A stretch of 64,000 nucleotides of DNA from Diogma glabrata (GCA_963693315.1 CAVNZG010001007.1:62001-126000); one strand, 5' to 3'; counted from the first letter of the stretch, positions 12,410 through 26,205 are shown. Numbers and translations: made by a program. Notes: generated from the letters alone by a model not told the origin.

Positions 12410-13075
12410 TGTTACGTTTTTCCAAACTTCCTTCGAATTGGCCTAACTCACAATTCGATAAACGTAATTCCCAATCTCTTTCTGAGTTCGATCACTGATT
12501 AGTAAGCACAAACACCAGGTTTTAATAAGTATTCAACACCTTAATTGTTTCACAACAACAGGAAAACAATACAGCAACAATATTCCTAACTAGAATATTC
12601 TTTCAACAGCTTCAGAAACTCCAACGGTTGATTGTAGAAATTTCCAGTACACCACGTTCAAAATAATACACAAAATATTTCTACTCAATAAAACTTAAAA
12701 CTTTATTTACAAAAACTTTACACAAAAACTAATTTAAAGATCACTTTTATAATTTTTAACTTCACAATCGCAGGTTTAAAATAAACTAATTAAAAACTAC
12801 AAGAAACAATTTTCTTATATACATTTGCCTAATCTCTAGAAATTTCGCGGTCACTTTTTAGAAACCTTGAGAAAATATTAGAATATTCGATTATTTTACG
12901 TTACGTTGATTTGATTCATAAAAACAAATAGACCTTAATTCTAAGAATATGGACAACAACAACAATGTTCATTTCATTAATCTGTTGTAGTATTTTGTTG
13001 TTTTGATTTTCCTAGAAGTGACCGTAATCGTCTAGATTTTTCTGTAATCGTCTAGATTTTTCTGCAATCGTAACA
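12410..13075. mobile_element. Solo LTR (666 bp), ends TGTTACG...CGTAACA, TSD ATAT
   Basis: The block starts TGTTACG and ends CGTAACA, a 7-bp inverted terminal repeat with the TG...CA ends of an LTR. It is flanked by ATAT on both sides (12406-12409 and 13076-13079). The D right arm near 15755 shows the empty site without the block. It contains no coding sequence, and short direct repeats (CGTCTAGATTTTTCTG) lie near one end. The likely cause is an LTR retrotransposon removed by LTR-LTR recombination. The 4-bp duplication fits Ty3/Gypsy better than BEL/Pao or Copia, but the family is not identified. Confidence 0.75.
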
Positions 13076-13339
13076 ATATTAATAAAATAATTTTATTTTA
13101 CTGCGTAGCATACAAAATTTTATATATTTTTTTAATGTCCCTGAAAACACATTTTTTGTTATAAATATTGAATAAGTTTAATTAAGAAAAAAAAATGAAA
13201 TTTATAATTTTTTTATTGTAAGTTTTTGAAAGTAATAAATTTTAAATATTTTATTTAAGAAAATAAAGATAAAACGGAACTGTATACGCTCCGTTCCACT
13301 ACTACTTTTAAGTTTCAAAAAATAAATATACGATTGCTA

Positions 13340-14395
13340 CTCAAGCTATTAGTAGTGATTTGTATGCTAATAAGGAAATAGTTGTAGTGTCAGAAGATAT
13401 TGATGTCCTTATCATTTTAACAGCTTTGTCAGGAGGAGTTGACGTTAGTGCGGCCAGTGAAACATCATCTCCGACTGTTTTTGAAAATCAAACTATTTAT
13501 TTTTTGAAACCTAAAAGTAGTAGTGGAACAGAGCCACCAAAACTATTCTCTACTAGAAGTCTCGATGACCAATACGCCAACGTCAAAGATCATCTCTTGT
13601 TGGCCCACTCTTTTACGGGATGTGATACAACATCCGGGTTTTTTAACAAAGGAAAAAAAATCCTTTTTAGAAACTTTGAACAAAAATAATTTAGAGGGAA
13701 AAGAATTACGTGAATGTGCAGTTGTATTTAAGCAGCGCGTAACAAATATTGAAGAAATATTAGATTCAGGAATAAAGTGCTTGTTACAATTATATAAATA
13801 TAAACCAACAACAGACGAAAAAGATTTGAACCCGAGTCAGCAACTTAACAAGTACAGATTTAACCTTTTTTGCGCAAAAACATCTGCAAATATAAAATCT
13901 ACGAAAAGGACATCTGTTAATCTTGCTAGTTTACCTCCAAATGTTGATGGTTTTAAAGAACATCCTTAAAGGGTGTATTTCCAAGTTCAAACGTGGATTG
14001 GTTTTTAACAAGGCTTATTACAAGAATTAAATCCTACTGATTGGGGGTGGAAAATTATTGATGGTGACTTATGCCCTACTCGAATGTAATCTTCTCCAGC
14101 TCCTGAAGACATTTTAAATGTCATTATGTGTTCATGTAAAACTGGATGCGGACGAGCTTGTGGGTGTCGAAAAAATAGCATGTATTGCTCATTAAGTTGT
14201 TTTTGCAGTAAGGGGGACATCTGTACAAATATTAAACCGAGTGATGCACCTCGTGATGAAGAATGTGTCATAACCACCGATGATCAGGAAAATCGTACAA
14301 ATGACACAGAAAATGAAAGTGAAACAGAACAACAGCTTGCATCAGAACAACAGTATCCAGTTCTTGAAAATGAATTGGATGATGAAGATTTTTAA
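13340..14395 (+). pseudogene. Decayed transposon-associated gene: nuclease-like region plus Cys-rich C-terminus
   Basis: The first frame (to about 13660) reads EIVVVSEDIDVLIILTAL, then IYFLKPK, FSTRSL and HAFTGCDTTSGFF-type sequence (here LLAHSFTGCDTTSGFF). This D.DVL...GCDTTS pattern resembles the aspartate-rich core of PIN/FEN-like domains. A frameshift at an A run near 13655 moves the frame to KSFLETLNKNNLEGKELREC. Stop codons follow near 13967, 14015 and 14087. The frame then reads NPTDWGWKIIDGDLCP, PAPEDILNVIMCSCKTGCG, and a Cys cluster CKTGCGRACGCRKN...CSLSCFC (14126-14230), followed by an acidic tail. I recall the same order (D.DVL, GCDTTS, WGW, PAPE, Cys-rich) from uncharacterised multicopy proteins in invertebrate and fish genomes. 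The function is unknown. Its place between the D arms suggests cargo or a D-encoded protein. It is not functional as it stands. Confidence 0.7.
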
Positions 14396-14544
14396 AATAA
14401 TATTGCTTATATTTTAATATAATTTTTGAAGTGAAAACTTCTTTTGGCGCACTACACATTTTTCTGTAGGAAGTAAGTTATGCTGATCCGTCAGCATTTC
14501 CATCATTTATCAATTTATCAATCTATCATTTCTTAACGTTTAAA

Positions 14545-14610
14545 ATTGCGTTGTGGATATCGTGCTCGACTGATGTGCTGTAGGTAGTGAGTTCAACTTC
14601 TGGTTGTGGT
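14545..14610 (+). repeat. tRNA-like (SINE head) fragment, degenerate
   Basis: TTGCGTTGTGGATATCGTGC resembles the box A region of tRNA-derived SINEs. About 40 bp later GAGTTCAACTTCTGG resembles a decayed box B (GGTTCGAATCC). No tail or cloverleaf is convincing, so this is probably SINE debris rather than a tRNA gene. Confidence 0.4.
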
Positions 14611-15544
14611 ACATATTTTTTTATTGTTTTTTTTTAATTTTTATTAAATACCATTAAAATGTACTCAATATTGTTGTTAAACCATTAAAATTAAAATTAA
14701 AATTATTTTTTTTATTTATGAATTCATAAAAAATAATAAAAATTTCTTTATACGAATTTTAAAAAATTGATCTATAACGCAGTTTTTTAAAGATATATTG
14801 ATACTGTCTTTTGCAATTTCCATTCGAGTCATCATGCTAAATAAATATTGAATATATATAAAATTGAAAGTATATATGGCTGTTCATCCTTTATGCATTA
14901 ATACATTAATCATCACGAAAATTTATGAAGTTGTTTAGCTTAATTTTTGCTTTTTATTTAACTATCGTTTTAAACAGTAGTTTGCTTTGATCAATGTTTT
15001 TTTTTTGAACATAGTTTTTTTATGAAATTAAAAATAACGTAAGATAGTATAACCTGAAGGCTGAAAAAATTACATTTGTATATCAAAATTATATGTATTG
15101 GAATTTTATCATCTTCACTAAATATATTGTCGGTTTGGAATTGTATGTAATACATGTTTCTAATATTAGGTGAAGACTTAATACTTGTAACTTGATACTT
15201 GATAAAATTGATTATATCGATTTAAAGCTCACAATTACGAGACGAAAATCGCATAAATTCTATAAAAAGAACCCCCCCCCCCCGTACTTTACTTTACAAA
15301 GACAACCACGCGTACTTTAGTCCCTGCTATTGGCATATGAGTGCTATTTTGATTTGGTTTACATTGTGAGGTTAGTGTTTGTAGTGAGCGGTTTATCGTT
15401 CTGATGTTTCTCATTTATTCTACTAATACGATCCAAATACTACTAATACGATATCAATTGATTGCGATTGCCAATGAAGTTTTCACTTCTGCCGTGCGGT
15501 CTTAAGCACACTCTCTGTTTTTTTTATATTTATTTATTAAATAA
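14611..15544. other. Unique interior of D, no gene seen
   Basis: AT-rich sequence with a C13-type homopolymer near 15271-15284 and no long open frame. The more GC-balanced part (15280-15510) could be regulatory sequence of the parent element, but no specific motif was recognised. Confidence 0.4.
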
Positions 15545-16788
15545 AGTATTAATTTTTATTTTTTAGAAAAAATTTTTAAAATTTTAAATTTATTACTTTC
15601 AAAAACTTACAATAAAAAATATTATAAATTTCATTTTTTTTTCTTAATTAAAACTATTCAATATTTATAACAAAAAATGTGTTTTCAGGGACATTAAAAA
15701 AATATATAAAATTTTGTATGCTACGCAGTAAAACAAAATTATTTTATTAATTTTTTTGGAATTTTTTGAGGATGAATTATTATTATAATTTGATAACTCA
15801 CAATCATCATTGAAAAAAAAAGTTAAAAACAATAAAAAAATATTAATTTACAGCTTAAAACCAAATAATATTACTTGCAGGAGTTTTTCATAATTTTCCG
15901 ACTAAACAAATTTTTTTTATTATTTTAAATATCAAATTTGACATTAAAGTCACCAAAAAAATTAAAACATGTATTATTTAATTGTACTTAAATTTTTCAA
16001 ATTTTTTTATCAGAAATTTTTTTTTTGCTATTTTCCGAGAAAATAGAAAATTTTCTTAAATATAAATATCAAATTTGAGGTCAGTGACCAAAAAAAACAC
16101 GACAAAATTACCTGCACCTACTGAAGCGCAGTAAACTCGCATTAAAAATTTATACATTCATCTATACAACATTTAAATTTTAAATAAAAAATTTAAATTT
16201 TTAAATCGGAAAATTTTTTTTGCCATTTTCCGGGAAAATAGAAAATTTTCTTCATTATAAATATTAAATTTGAGATCAGAGACCAAAAAAACACTAAAAC
16301 GATATATTGCAAGGTTTTGCAATCATAATTTTCCAAATTTTCCCAATAATCTTCACAGTTTTCCAATACTTTTTAAAGATTTTTACTTTTTGAGTGAAAA
16401 TTCGTTGCCAACGTACTTAAAAACATTGAAAATGATATGCAACTCGTAATAATACTCTAAAATTGGAAATTCGGTTCAATTTTCTCGATTTTCCGCTTTT
16501 CACGTTATTATTTTGGAAAACTGACGTCGGATTCGTTATCAGCGACGAAAAAAACGTATAGGAACCTATTTTCAGGCTAAAAAACATATTATTTAAAAAA
16601 TTATAAATCGACAAAAATATTTTATTTTGATAAAATGCATATTAAGGGGTAGTAAAATAAGTGAGGTCGACCACCAACTTTTTATGACCGACGAATGATC
16701 CTGAGGGTATAAATAACATGTTATAAAAGAAAATTTTCGATTTAAAAATGTAGTTTTAATTATAATTAATTCTCCCCTTTACATTCTG

Positions 16789-17107
16789 TACTATATTATA
16801 TAAGGAAAACTAAGTTATCATAAATGCTATTCTAAATTACAAATAAGAATATATTCCAAATAAAATCCGTAGTCGATTTCTATGATGGTCTTTTAAACGC
16901 TTTGCAGTTTAAATCAAAAATTTTGTTGCACCACGAGTCATTGAAATTTTTTCGGAAATTTTTGATTTTACGTATTAAATTATTTAGAATCACTACCGAA
17001 GGACGAGCGGTTTGATTGAGCGCCTTTCTAACAAATAATTTAATGACTAAATTTTAAAATTTTTGACAACCATTTCAATAACGGATGATATTTAATTAGA
17101 TAATTTT
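16789..17107. other. Spacer between D and A3, nothing recognised
   Basis: AT-rich, with no long open frames and no match to other segments of the window that I could identify. Confidence 0.4.
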
Positions 17108-18734
<1,627 letters not shown>

Positions 18735-18811
18735 TTTTAATTATAATGTGGTTTAAAACATAATTATTACTTCCTAAATTATACAATTTCACGAATGTGA
18801 AACGTTTTCAT

Positions 18812-19137
18812 CTCACGTAGGAAATTCAATTTTTTCTGGGATAGTAGATATATAAGCCATGTGTTTCTATGATAGCAGATGAAAAGTTTATTTTCAAGCA
18901 TGCTTAATGCCACGTGAAAATGTTTTTTTTCCTCTAGTATAAAAAGAATAACAAATAAATAACAAAGCTATGGTATTTTCATACAGTTTTGCAAAATTTT
19001 TAAAACAAAGCAATCATGAAAAAATAGAATATGAATTTTGAATGTTATTATGTTGATTTCTAATTTAATAATTTCTAATAAATATCGATTATGTATATAT
19101 TTACTGTCATAGAAAAAATTGTATTTCCTACGTGAGG
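18812..19137. mobile_element. Candidate MITE, ~27-bp inverted ends
   Basis: CTCACGTAGGAAATTCAATT at 18812 is mirrored by AATTGTATTTCCTACGTGAG ending near 19136, with one or two mismatches. The interior is AT-rich and non-coding. No clear target duplication is seen. The rest of 18735-19414 holds nothing that I recognise. Confidence 0.45.
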
Positions 19138-19412
19138 TAATAGCTATTTATGTATCAAGGGCGTAAAGTATGCCTTTTCCGCATGAGAGTGAAATTGTTG
19201 CTCGAGGCGTTAGCCGACTTTATGCCCGAATTACATACAAGATTTTTTGTACGAGTATAAGATTCTGTATTATTTGCATAAATAAAAATTCATTTACACA
19301 AAATAGCAAAATTTTTTTTTAGAAAATTATTTTATTCAAGTAGTTTTTCGAAAAAATAGTTATAACTTTAGGCGTTGTGATTTAAAATCTTTTATTTCTA
19401 TTCAGTCCTTCC

Positions 19413-19742
<330 letters not shown>

Positions 19743-19927
19743 TCAGTTCTGTTTTTGCACGAATTTATTATGCACGAATTTGAAATAACACGAGTTCGAG
19801 AAAAAGAATAATTTTCTTTATGCACGAAAATTTTTGAAATAACACGAATCGACTAAACCTTTAAATTTAAATTTTTTCGCCCGTTTATCCGATTTTTCAA
19901 GAAAAGAAATTGCAAATGCATTGTAAT

Positions 19928-20018
19928 TTGGCAAATGTATTGTAATTTGAAGCGACTTTTAAAATATATAAGGTACTACACATATTTTTAAAAGCCGCTT
20001 CAAATTATAATACATTTG
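19928..20018. repeat. Inverted repeat, ~36-bp arms
   Basis: GGCAAATGTATTGTAATTTG and AGCGACTTTTAAAA are mirrored after a ~20-bp loop, ending CATTTGCC at ~20018, with few mismatches. It is short and non-coding, perhaps a small MITE or a hairpin end of a larger element. 19742-19927 holds several CACGAA-containing short repeats and no gene. Confidence 0.55.
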
Positions 20019-20085
20019 CCAAAAAAAATCAAATTAAAATATTTTAATTTAGAAGTTCTAAACTGTAACAAGATATTTAAATAAT

Positions 20086-20264
20086 AATAAACGCCTTATT
20101 CTTGTTAAATTGAGTTTTATTTCACTAAATACGTATTTCAAAAGCTATATGTTTTCAGTAGTATCTAAACGTTTTTAGATACTACTGTCGATGAAACGAT
20201 AGTTTTCGAAATACGTATTTAGTGAAATAAATCTCAATTTAAAAAGAATAAGGCGTGTATTATC
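20086..20264. mobile_element. Small snap-back MITE abutting a LINE 3' end
   Basis: ACGCCTTATTC...CACTAAATACGTATTTC is mirrored by GAAATACGTATTTAGTG...GAATAAGGCGT, with arms of about 50 bp. A second inverted repeat (AGTAGTATCTAAACG) sits in the loop. The right end lies next to the decayed LINE that begins at 20265. Confidence 0.65.
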
Positions 20265-22200
20265 ATTCATTGTCATTCGCCATAGCAACATAATTACCAT
20301 GGTAGCCGATTTTTTTAAGGTCTTTTATTACATCCATCTCCCATTGCAGTCGCGGTCTACCTCGTGGTTGCCCACTTCCTATGGTACTAACGTACATTTT
20401 TTTAATCATTCCGTTCAGACTGTGGCCCATTCCAATCAGACTGTGAATCGGCTCGTAGAACATGGCCAAACCAAGCAATCCTATTGGACCGGATACAACC
20501 TGTTATCTCAAAGCTATATCGGGTTCTGTACTCTCCATCGTCTGTCTTAAGTGAACCAAAAATGTGGCGTATGAGCTTACGCCCAAATACAGATAAATGT
20601 GATTTTTTGTAAGGATTCAGGTTTGTGACCCATACATCAACCGGTCTAATCAATGTCTTGTATAACTTGAGTTTGGTGTTAGTTGATACATACGATGATC
20701 CAAGGAGAGGTTTAATTGAGTAGAAAGTTCGACTATCTGCAATGATTCGAGCTTTTATATCTGTAAGTATGCTATTGTTTGAGTCAAGCATTGATCACTC
20801 ATCCTTCCTTGAACCATTCATATATTTGGTTTTATCGTAGTTATTTTGCAGATAAATTTTTTTAGCGCCATTCTTAAGTGACTTGAAAGTTTTACTCATA
20901 ACATTTTCACTTTGGCTGAGTTTGACATCAGTCATATAATAAGCTTTGCTCGTCGCCCGACTTGTTCCTGGTCACTTAAGAAAATTCTCAAAATAATAAG
21001 CCCAAGTATCTAAAATTGTTTTAAGGCCTACTTTTAGCTTCCCATCTTCGTTTTGACTAGCAGTCGATCTAGTTTGATGTTTTGAGGTCCCTTCTTTAAG
21101 GTTTTAACCTGTTGAAAGAAGTAACGTGTTTGATGTTCCTTATTAAAGCTTTCAATCTCCTCACACTTCTTCTTCCACCATTATATCTACGTTCATCTAC
21201 ATAGCTTTGTAACGGCTTGTCTTGCCAGTTTATAGTTCTCCTTCGTGGATCTGATTTCTCCAATGTTTGGCAATATGGTTTTAATATCTCTCTTCTGTTT
21301 CAGCATTCTTTAGTGATTAGATGTTAAAACGATTCTGTTCTTTGAATTTTGGAATGCCTGGATTTGGATAGTGGAACCTTATCTTAGCACATACAAGGAA
21401 GTGGGTGGTCACTTCCAATGTATGCAGCTCTAAATGATCGCGCAACCAGATCCCTCTAAAAGAAACGTGCTGTTACTAGCACGTGATCAATTTGATTTCG
21501 AGTTTTTCTAAGTCTGCTTATGAATCGATCGATGCGAAAAGAAGCACTGGCAATTCTCAATTTATTTGATAATGCAAACTCAGTCATTATCTCACCATTA
21601 TCATTCGATTCAAATATCTCTTCCGACCTTCCCATTTAAGTCATCAAGAACCATAATGAAGTCGCGTGTTGGTGTTTCTTTCATAACCTCTTCCATTGGT
21701 ATTTAGAAAGCATTCTCCTCGTCGATGGTCTAAACTGCAGTAGGTGCATGTACGGCAATAAAAGAAATATTGTTGTATGTACCGTGTACCCGTAGGTAGC
21801 AGATCCTCTCATTGACCAGAATGAATTTCATCACGGCTCCTTGTGTGCGTGCACCAACAAGAAACCCAGTACCAAATTCTCTTCGAGAAGGATAACCACT
21901 ACAGCATAAAGAGTGAATATCTAAATCTTGTTTTCCGATTATTGGCTGTCTAATTTCTTGCAGAGTAATAATATCCTTCCTATACTTCTCAGCCTCTGTT
22001 TCTAGACATTTTAGAGAGCATTAAGTGCGTTCAGGCTGCGCTCGGTAGTCTGTCCTTTTTCACGTCCATGTAACATTCTGTTTTTTGTCCGGTTATTCTT
22101 TTTCTGGTTTCTAAATTAAACAAAACTTTTTTCGGGGTTATAGTGTTAGCCTCAGACCCAACCCAAATTTTGTGAATGGGTCCGTTCTAATGTTAAGGTC
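20265..22200 (-). pseudogene. RTE-like LINE, dead, RT core deleted
   Basis: On the minus strand, 22030-21640 reads ITLQEIRQPIIGKQ, GYPSRREFGTGFLVG, ISFIAVHAPTAV(stop) and MVLDDLNGKVG, the conserved blocks of an RTE-type endonuclease (the last corresponds to GDFNAKVG). Near 21450-21510 lies RNQIDHVLVTARF. A linker follows (21000-21400) with YYFENFL-type sequence near 20985. The sequence then jumps to the late palm and thumb (KTKYMNGSRKDE, near 20820-20870), so fingers and most of the palm are missing. The C-terminal frames are 20402-20791 (RIAWFGHVLRADS) and 20263-20478 (QPRGRPRLQWEMDVIKDL). Stops and frameshifts are throughout. RTE assignment rests on the GKVG, GHV.R and RGRPR.RW patterns. 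Confidence 0.75.
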
Positions 22201-22734
22201 ATCAGAATAACATTTTTACATGTTTATTTAGCGTGCCACTTGACCCAAGACAGACGCCCGCTTCAGCCGCCCCTAACATGAAGAAGAGACGCTTGGGTCG
22301 CATGCGTTTTAAGGCGCTAATTTACTGCGATATAGGTCATTGACTAAGCAGTTTTTACTCTGCTTGTCTCCGATACACCAACCAAATGCTGTCAGCATTA
22401 CCCAGGCAGCACGACAAAGACATCAGATTTTGCTACTCTTTATCTTTAGTTACCATAAACCGCTATGAATAAGATTTAATATGTAACATTTTTCAATGGA
22501 TAATATGTTACATTTTTCGTATCTGATCGATCAATTTTCCATTGATATTGCTATTTGTTAGCGAAATTCTACGTCCATACCGTGCTACTTGTGTAACGTT
22601 GACAGAATTAGGCTATTTTAGTTGAGAAGAGCAAAGTAAGAACTGCGTAAGAACAAAGTAAGAATGACTCTACGCCAGGGCGAGTCAATGCAACTCAAGC
22701 GTCTGTTCTCACCAATTACAATCGGAAAACGACC
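22201..22734. other. No gene recognised
   Basis: This is more GC-balanced than its surroundings and lies between the 5' end of the minus-strand RTE-like copy and the first recognisable codons of the plus-strand copy. It may be the 5' UTR of either LINE. Minus-strand 22030-22200 contains TTGGGTTGGGTCTGAGGCTA. Confidence 0.4.
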
Positions 22735-25035
22735 ACCGAAATCGCAACGAATGGTTTGACGACTATTGCCGCTAAAGGTTTAAACATAAGCGAGAAAAAT
22801 GGTTAACAAGGAACACCCGAAGCTTTCAAGCTGATTATCTTCTGTTGTGCCCGCGAGGAATGTATGTCCCAATTATAAACAAAACACACAATAAAAACAC
22901 AATAAAATTTAGTTACTATACTTTATTTTTATTTTCACGTTATAGTTTTTAGTTTTTTGGATTTATAGTTTTAGCATCAGAGTAACTCCCAATTAACATT
23001 GACTGCTAACTTAGCTGACTGAACTTTTAAGCTGACTCTACTAAACGGACAGGCTTACGGACTGCTTAATAAATATCTACTTATTTTAACTTCACTGACT
23101 GAAATTATTTTAACTTCACTGACTGAAACTATTTTAACTTTACTGACTGAAACTTTCTAAACTGATTAATAAACGGACAGGTTTACACGGAATGCTTAAT
23201 TATTATTTACTTATTTTAACTTCACTGACTGAAACTATTTTAACTTTACTAACTCTTACCACTAATTTTCTACAGACTGACTGGCTTTGTTCCTTTTACA
23301 AATTATTATATATTTTATTTTATTTACATTGACACAGTTTTTATCAAATTGACACAATAATTTTGGATTATAAAATTCAAACTAATGATTCTGCAATTCG
23401 ATAATAATTTTAAATTGATAAATCATTTTAATTGAAAACACAAAATTATTGCTTATATCTATTTTTACTTTTTAGTTTATATTTAATTGACATAGTTTAT
23501 TTTTATTAAATGATTTCCAAATTGTTACTAAGAAATTATTAGCAAAATTATTGTAATATACAGGTTAAAAAACGAATGCAGGTTATATGTTGAAATACAG
23601 TTTGTTTATTAAAATTTTGGAAACAGTTATTTAATTAATTTAAATTTGCTGGTTATGATTAGTGCACGGGCACAACACTTCTACGGAAAAGAAACGCGAA
23701 CATATAAAGGTTGTATCGAAAACATCAACCAACATGCGGCTAATGGAAATTCGAAAGAGTATTTTGCCAATGTGTGAAATCTGACAAAAAATTACCACCC
23801 AAGATCCACAATCGTAAAAAATAAACTACGAGCTTACAACAAATGAACGTGATGTGCAGGCAGTACAGCGCTCCTACTTTCAAAGCCTACTGAATAGAAA
23901 GAATGAAATTGATCCTGTTCAAGCAATTGCGCCGTCAAGTTATGGTTTTCATACCAACCGTTCAACCGCAGATCAATGTTTTGCTTTAAGGCTGATTCTA
24001 GAAAAATTTTGGGAGTACAACATCAGCATCCACCAGCTCTACGTTGGTTTCAAGCAAGCATATGAGAGTATCATCCGCGACAACAACAGTTTCTGGTCCT
24101 TTCGATCTAACTTTCCATATAACACGATCAAACAGGTGTTCGACAAGGTGATGCACTTGCGCCTGTACTATTTAATTTGCCGCTTGAGAACGCAATAAGA
24201 AAAAGCCGAATCGAAACACAAAACTGCATTTTTAACAATTCAAGTTAAATTCTTGGTTACGCAGATGATATTGCGCTTCTCGGATGTAGAACAATTGATA
24301 TTAAGAATAGGCTCACAGCTTGAAATAAATGCTAAACGACTTAAATTATGCATCAACACCGGCAAAACTAAACTTCTAACAACATCTAGGAACATAACTC
24401 CCGGAAATCTGGATACTGGCGACTATAAAGTGAAACGCGTTGAAAACTTCAAATACCTCGGGTCTGCAAAAACAGCGTCAAATAACATGCAGACATATAT
24501 CAAAGCCCTTGTCACTGCCGCATACAGAGTTTTCTGCGCATACTTAAAACTTCTGCGATCAAAATTTCTTTCGCGGTCGCACTTTACAAAGCATTAATTC
24601 GACCTGTGCCTTACTTGAAAAGTGAAAGCTGGACACTGAATCGTACCGACCGTAGAATTTTATCAACATTCAAGAGGAAGGTCATGCGAAGAATTTATGG
24701 TTCATGCAAAGTTGCTGAGAATCAGTAAAGAAACCGAAAGGATCATGAAATCAGACAGCTCCTTGGCAGCTGCGATGTAATTGGATTCATTAAATCCAAC
24801 CGGATTAGATGGTTTGGTTTTGTAGAAAAAGCTCCACTAGATAGAATGATAAAAAAAGCATCTCAACAACAACCAGCTGGTGTTTGTTGGAGAGGAAGAT
24901 CTAGACAACGTTGACGTGATGACATCATACAAAACCTTCGTGATACAGGATGTCAAAAGTGGGGTCAACTAGTCATGGAACGAAATGAATGGAAGCTGAT
25001 TGCACAGGTGGCAAAATCGTTTAACGTTTAAGAGG
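22735..25035 (+). pseudogene. RTE-like LINE fragment, 5'-truncated, split by a solo LTR
   Basis: 22740-22842 reads NEWFDDYC and HKREKWLTRNTRSFQ, a linker after the endonuclease. After the LTR insertion it resumes with FYGKETRTYK and NSKEYFANV. 23854-24198 is the RT fingers and palm (SSYGFHTNRSTADQCFALR, then FKQAYESI). Near 24160-24260 PVLFNLPLENA and GYADDIALLGC-type codons appear across frameshifts. 24253-24597 is thumb (EINAKRLKLCINTGKTK, VENFKYLG). The C-terminus (24600-25030) has RTDRRILSTFKRKVMRRIYG and SNRIRWFGFV. Several frameshifts and stops make it inactive. It is more complete in the RT core than the minus-strand copy at 20265-22200 but lacks the endonuclease. Confidence 0.75.
22843..23677. 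mobile_element. Solo LTR (835 bp), ends TGTTGTGCCCG...CGGGCACAACA, TSD CTTC
   Basis: An 11-bp inverted terminal repeat with TG...CA ends is flanked by CTTC on both sides (22839-22842 and 23678-23681). LINE-derived sequence continues directly across the site. The interior has several near-copies of TTCACTGACTGAAACTATTT (23090-23260) and no coding sequence. A 4-bp duplication suits a Ty3/Gypsy-type integrase. The family differs from the other solo LTR and from the Gypsy LTRs at 31937 and 35436. Confidence 0.85.
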
Positions 25036-25597
25036 AAATATACATTTTGTATGTCCTCACGATTTGGCAATAGAAAGACTATATACATACAACACAACTT
25101 TGTTTATTATTTTTGATACTATGTTCTTTTACGTTCACGGAATCCTCGGTGAGCGAACTTTATTCGCACTTGGCCAACTTTTTTGAATTTTGTTTACGTT
25201 TTGGGCCTGAATACTAAAATTGGATCAGCAGCCAAATTCTGTAATTGTGAAGCGGTGAAGTTTTAAAAACTTACAATAATTCTGCATATCCAAATTTTTG
25301 GTTTGCCACTATCGGTAAAATTATTGAATTTCTACTTTTATTTAACAAATGTTCTAAAGTTATAACTAATTTATGGCAACAGCTAGCCATCAATTGAATA
25401 ATATATATAAGCGTACTATATTTTCAGAACTGATGGTGGTGTGAGTCAATGCAACAGCGTGTCCAATATTTTTTGTACTGATTTCTTGAGAGTGGAACCA
25501 ATCCTCCATTTTTCCATATATACAATGTATATTTTTACACGAATTTTTTTTACACGTCTTTCTCTGGAACCAATCTGTCGTGTAAAAACAGAATTAG

Positions 25598-25599
<2 letters not shown>
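25036..25599. other. No gene seen between the LINEs
   Basis: Only AT-rich sequence, with a stretch near 25540-25599 (ACACGAATTT, ACACGTCTTT, CTGTCGTGTAAAAACAG) related to the flank of the TA array at 19741. Confidence 0.4.

Positions 25600-25684
<85 letters not shown>
25600..25684. repeat. (TA)n array at the 3' side of a LINE
   Basis: About 85 bp of TA followed by ATAATAATAATT. On the minus strand it follows the LINE 3' UTR, so it could be the microsatellite tail of that LINE or a pre-existing target array. Confidence 0.9.
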
Positions 25685-25687
<3 letters not shown>

Positions 25688-26205
25688 ATAATTCCCAACG
25701 ACCAATTCCCCCTCCCTTCCCGCACGCGGGGAGTCACCATCAACATTATTATTATTACTACAACTATGAATCATAGAAGATGGTGTCAAACAAAACATTA
25801 ATACAATGAACAAGGACATGAAGGGAACAAGAAGTTGGGTCTACTTAGTACAAGCAGATTAAAAATCGGTCAAAAACCTCAAACAGTTAAAAAATAAATG
25901 AAAAATAAATAAAAATGGGAGTAAAATTAATTAAAGAAAACAACACAGCTAACACAAAAAAGAAAGAAAAAACATATATAAACAATTAAAACATACACAT
26001 GTGAGCATATACATACACATATAAAACACAAAGATATACATATACATACTCACGTACTTACATACATACACACATATAGATATACGTACCCATTCACATC
26101 CCAATACACACATGTTTATAAATATCGTTAAAAGCTGGAGGAAAATTAATCATTGGTAAGAGTGATAGAATAGAGGAGTACTTTTAACGATGATTTACTC
26201 AAATT
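25685..26205 (-). other. Probable 3' UTR of the intact-looking LINE
   Basis: Non-coding on both strands, downstream of the ORF2 stop on the minus strand. It contains ACATAC/ACACAT-rich simple repeats at 25975-26080. The exact LINE 3' end was not determined, because no target-site duplication was recognised. Confidence 0.5.

Larger units (their letters stand above)
9069..16788 (+). mobile_element. Large inverted-repeat (foldback) element D with an internal decayed gene
   Basis: The left arm (9069-10003, 12318-12409, 13076-13260) is the reverse complement of the right arm (15545-16788). The ends CAGTCTGTAAAGGGG (left) and CAGAATGTAAAGGGG (right, reverse strand) are bordered by TA on both sides, which suggests a TA target as in Tc1/mariner-like or related families. 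The left arm is split by C2 and by a solo LTR, and the right arm preserves both empty sites. The unique middle (13260-15540) holds the pseudogene at 13340-14395 and a tRNA-like stretch. The superfamily is not settled from sequence alone. Confidence 0.75.

Noticed and set aside
20402..20791. Possible host gene on the minus strand
   Set aside because: The frames match the C-terminal region of RTE-like LINEs (WFGHV, RGRPRLQW) and lie downstream of LINE endonuclease remains.
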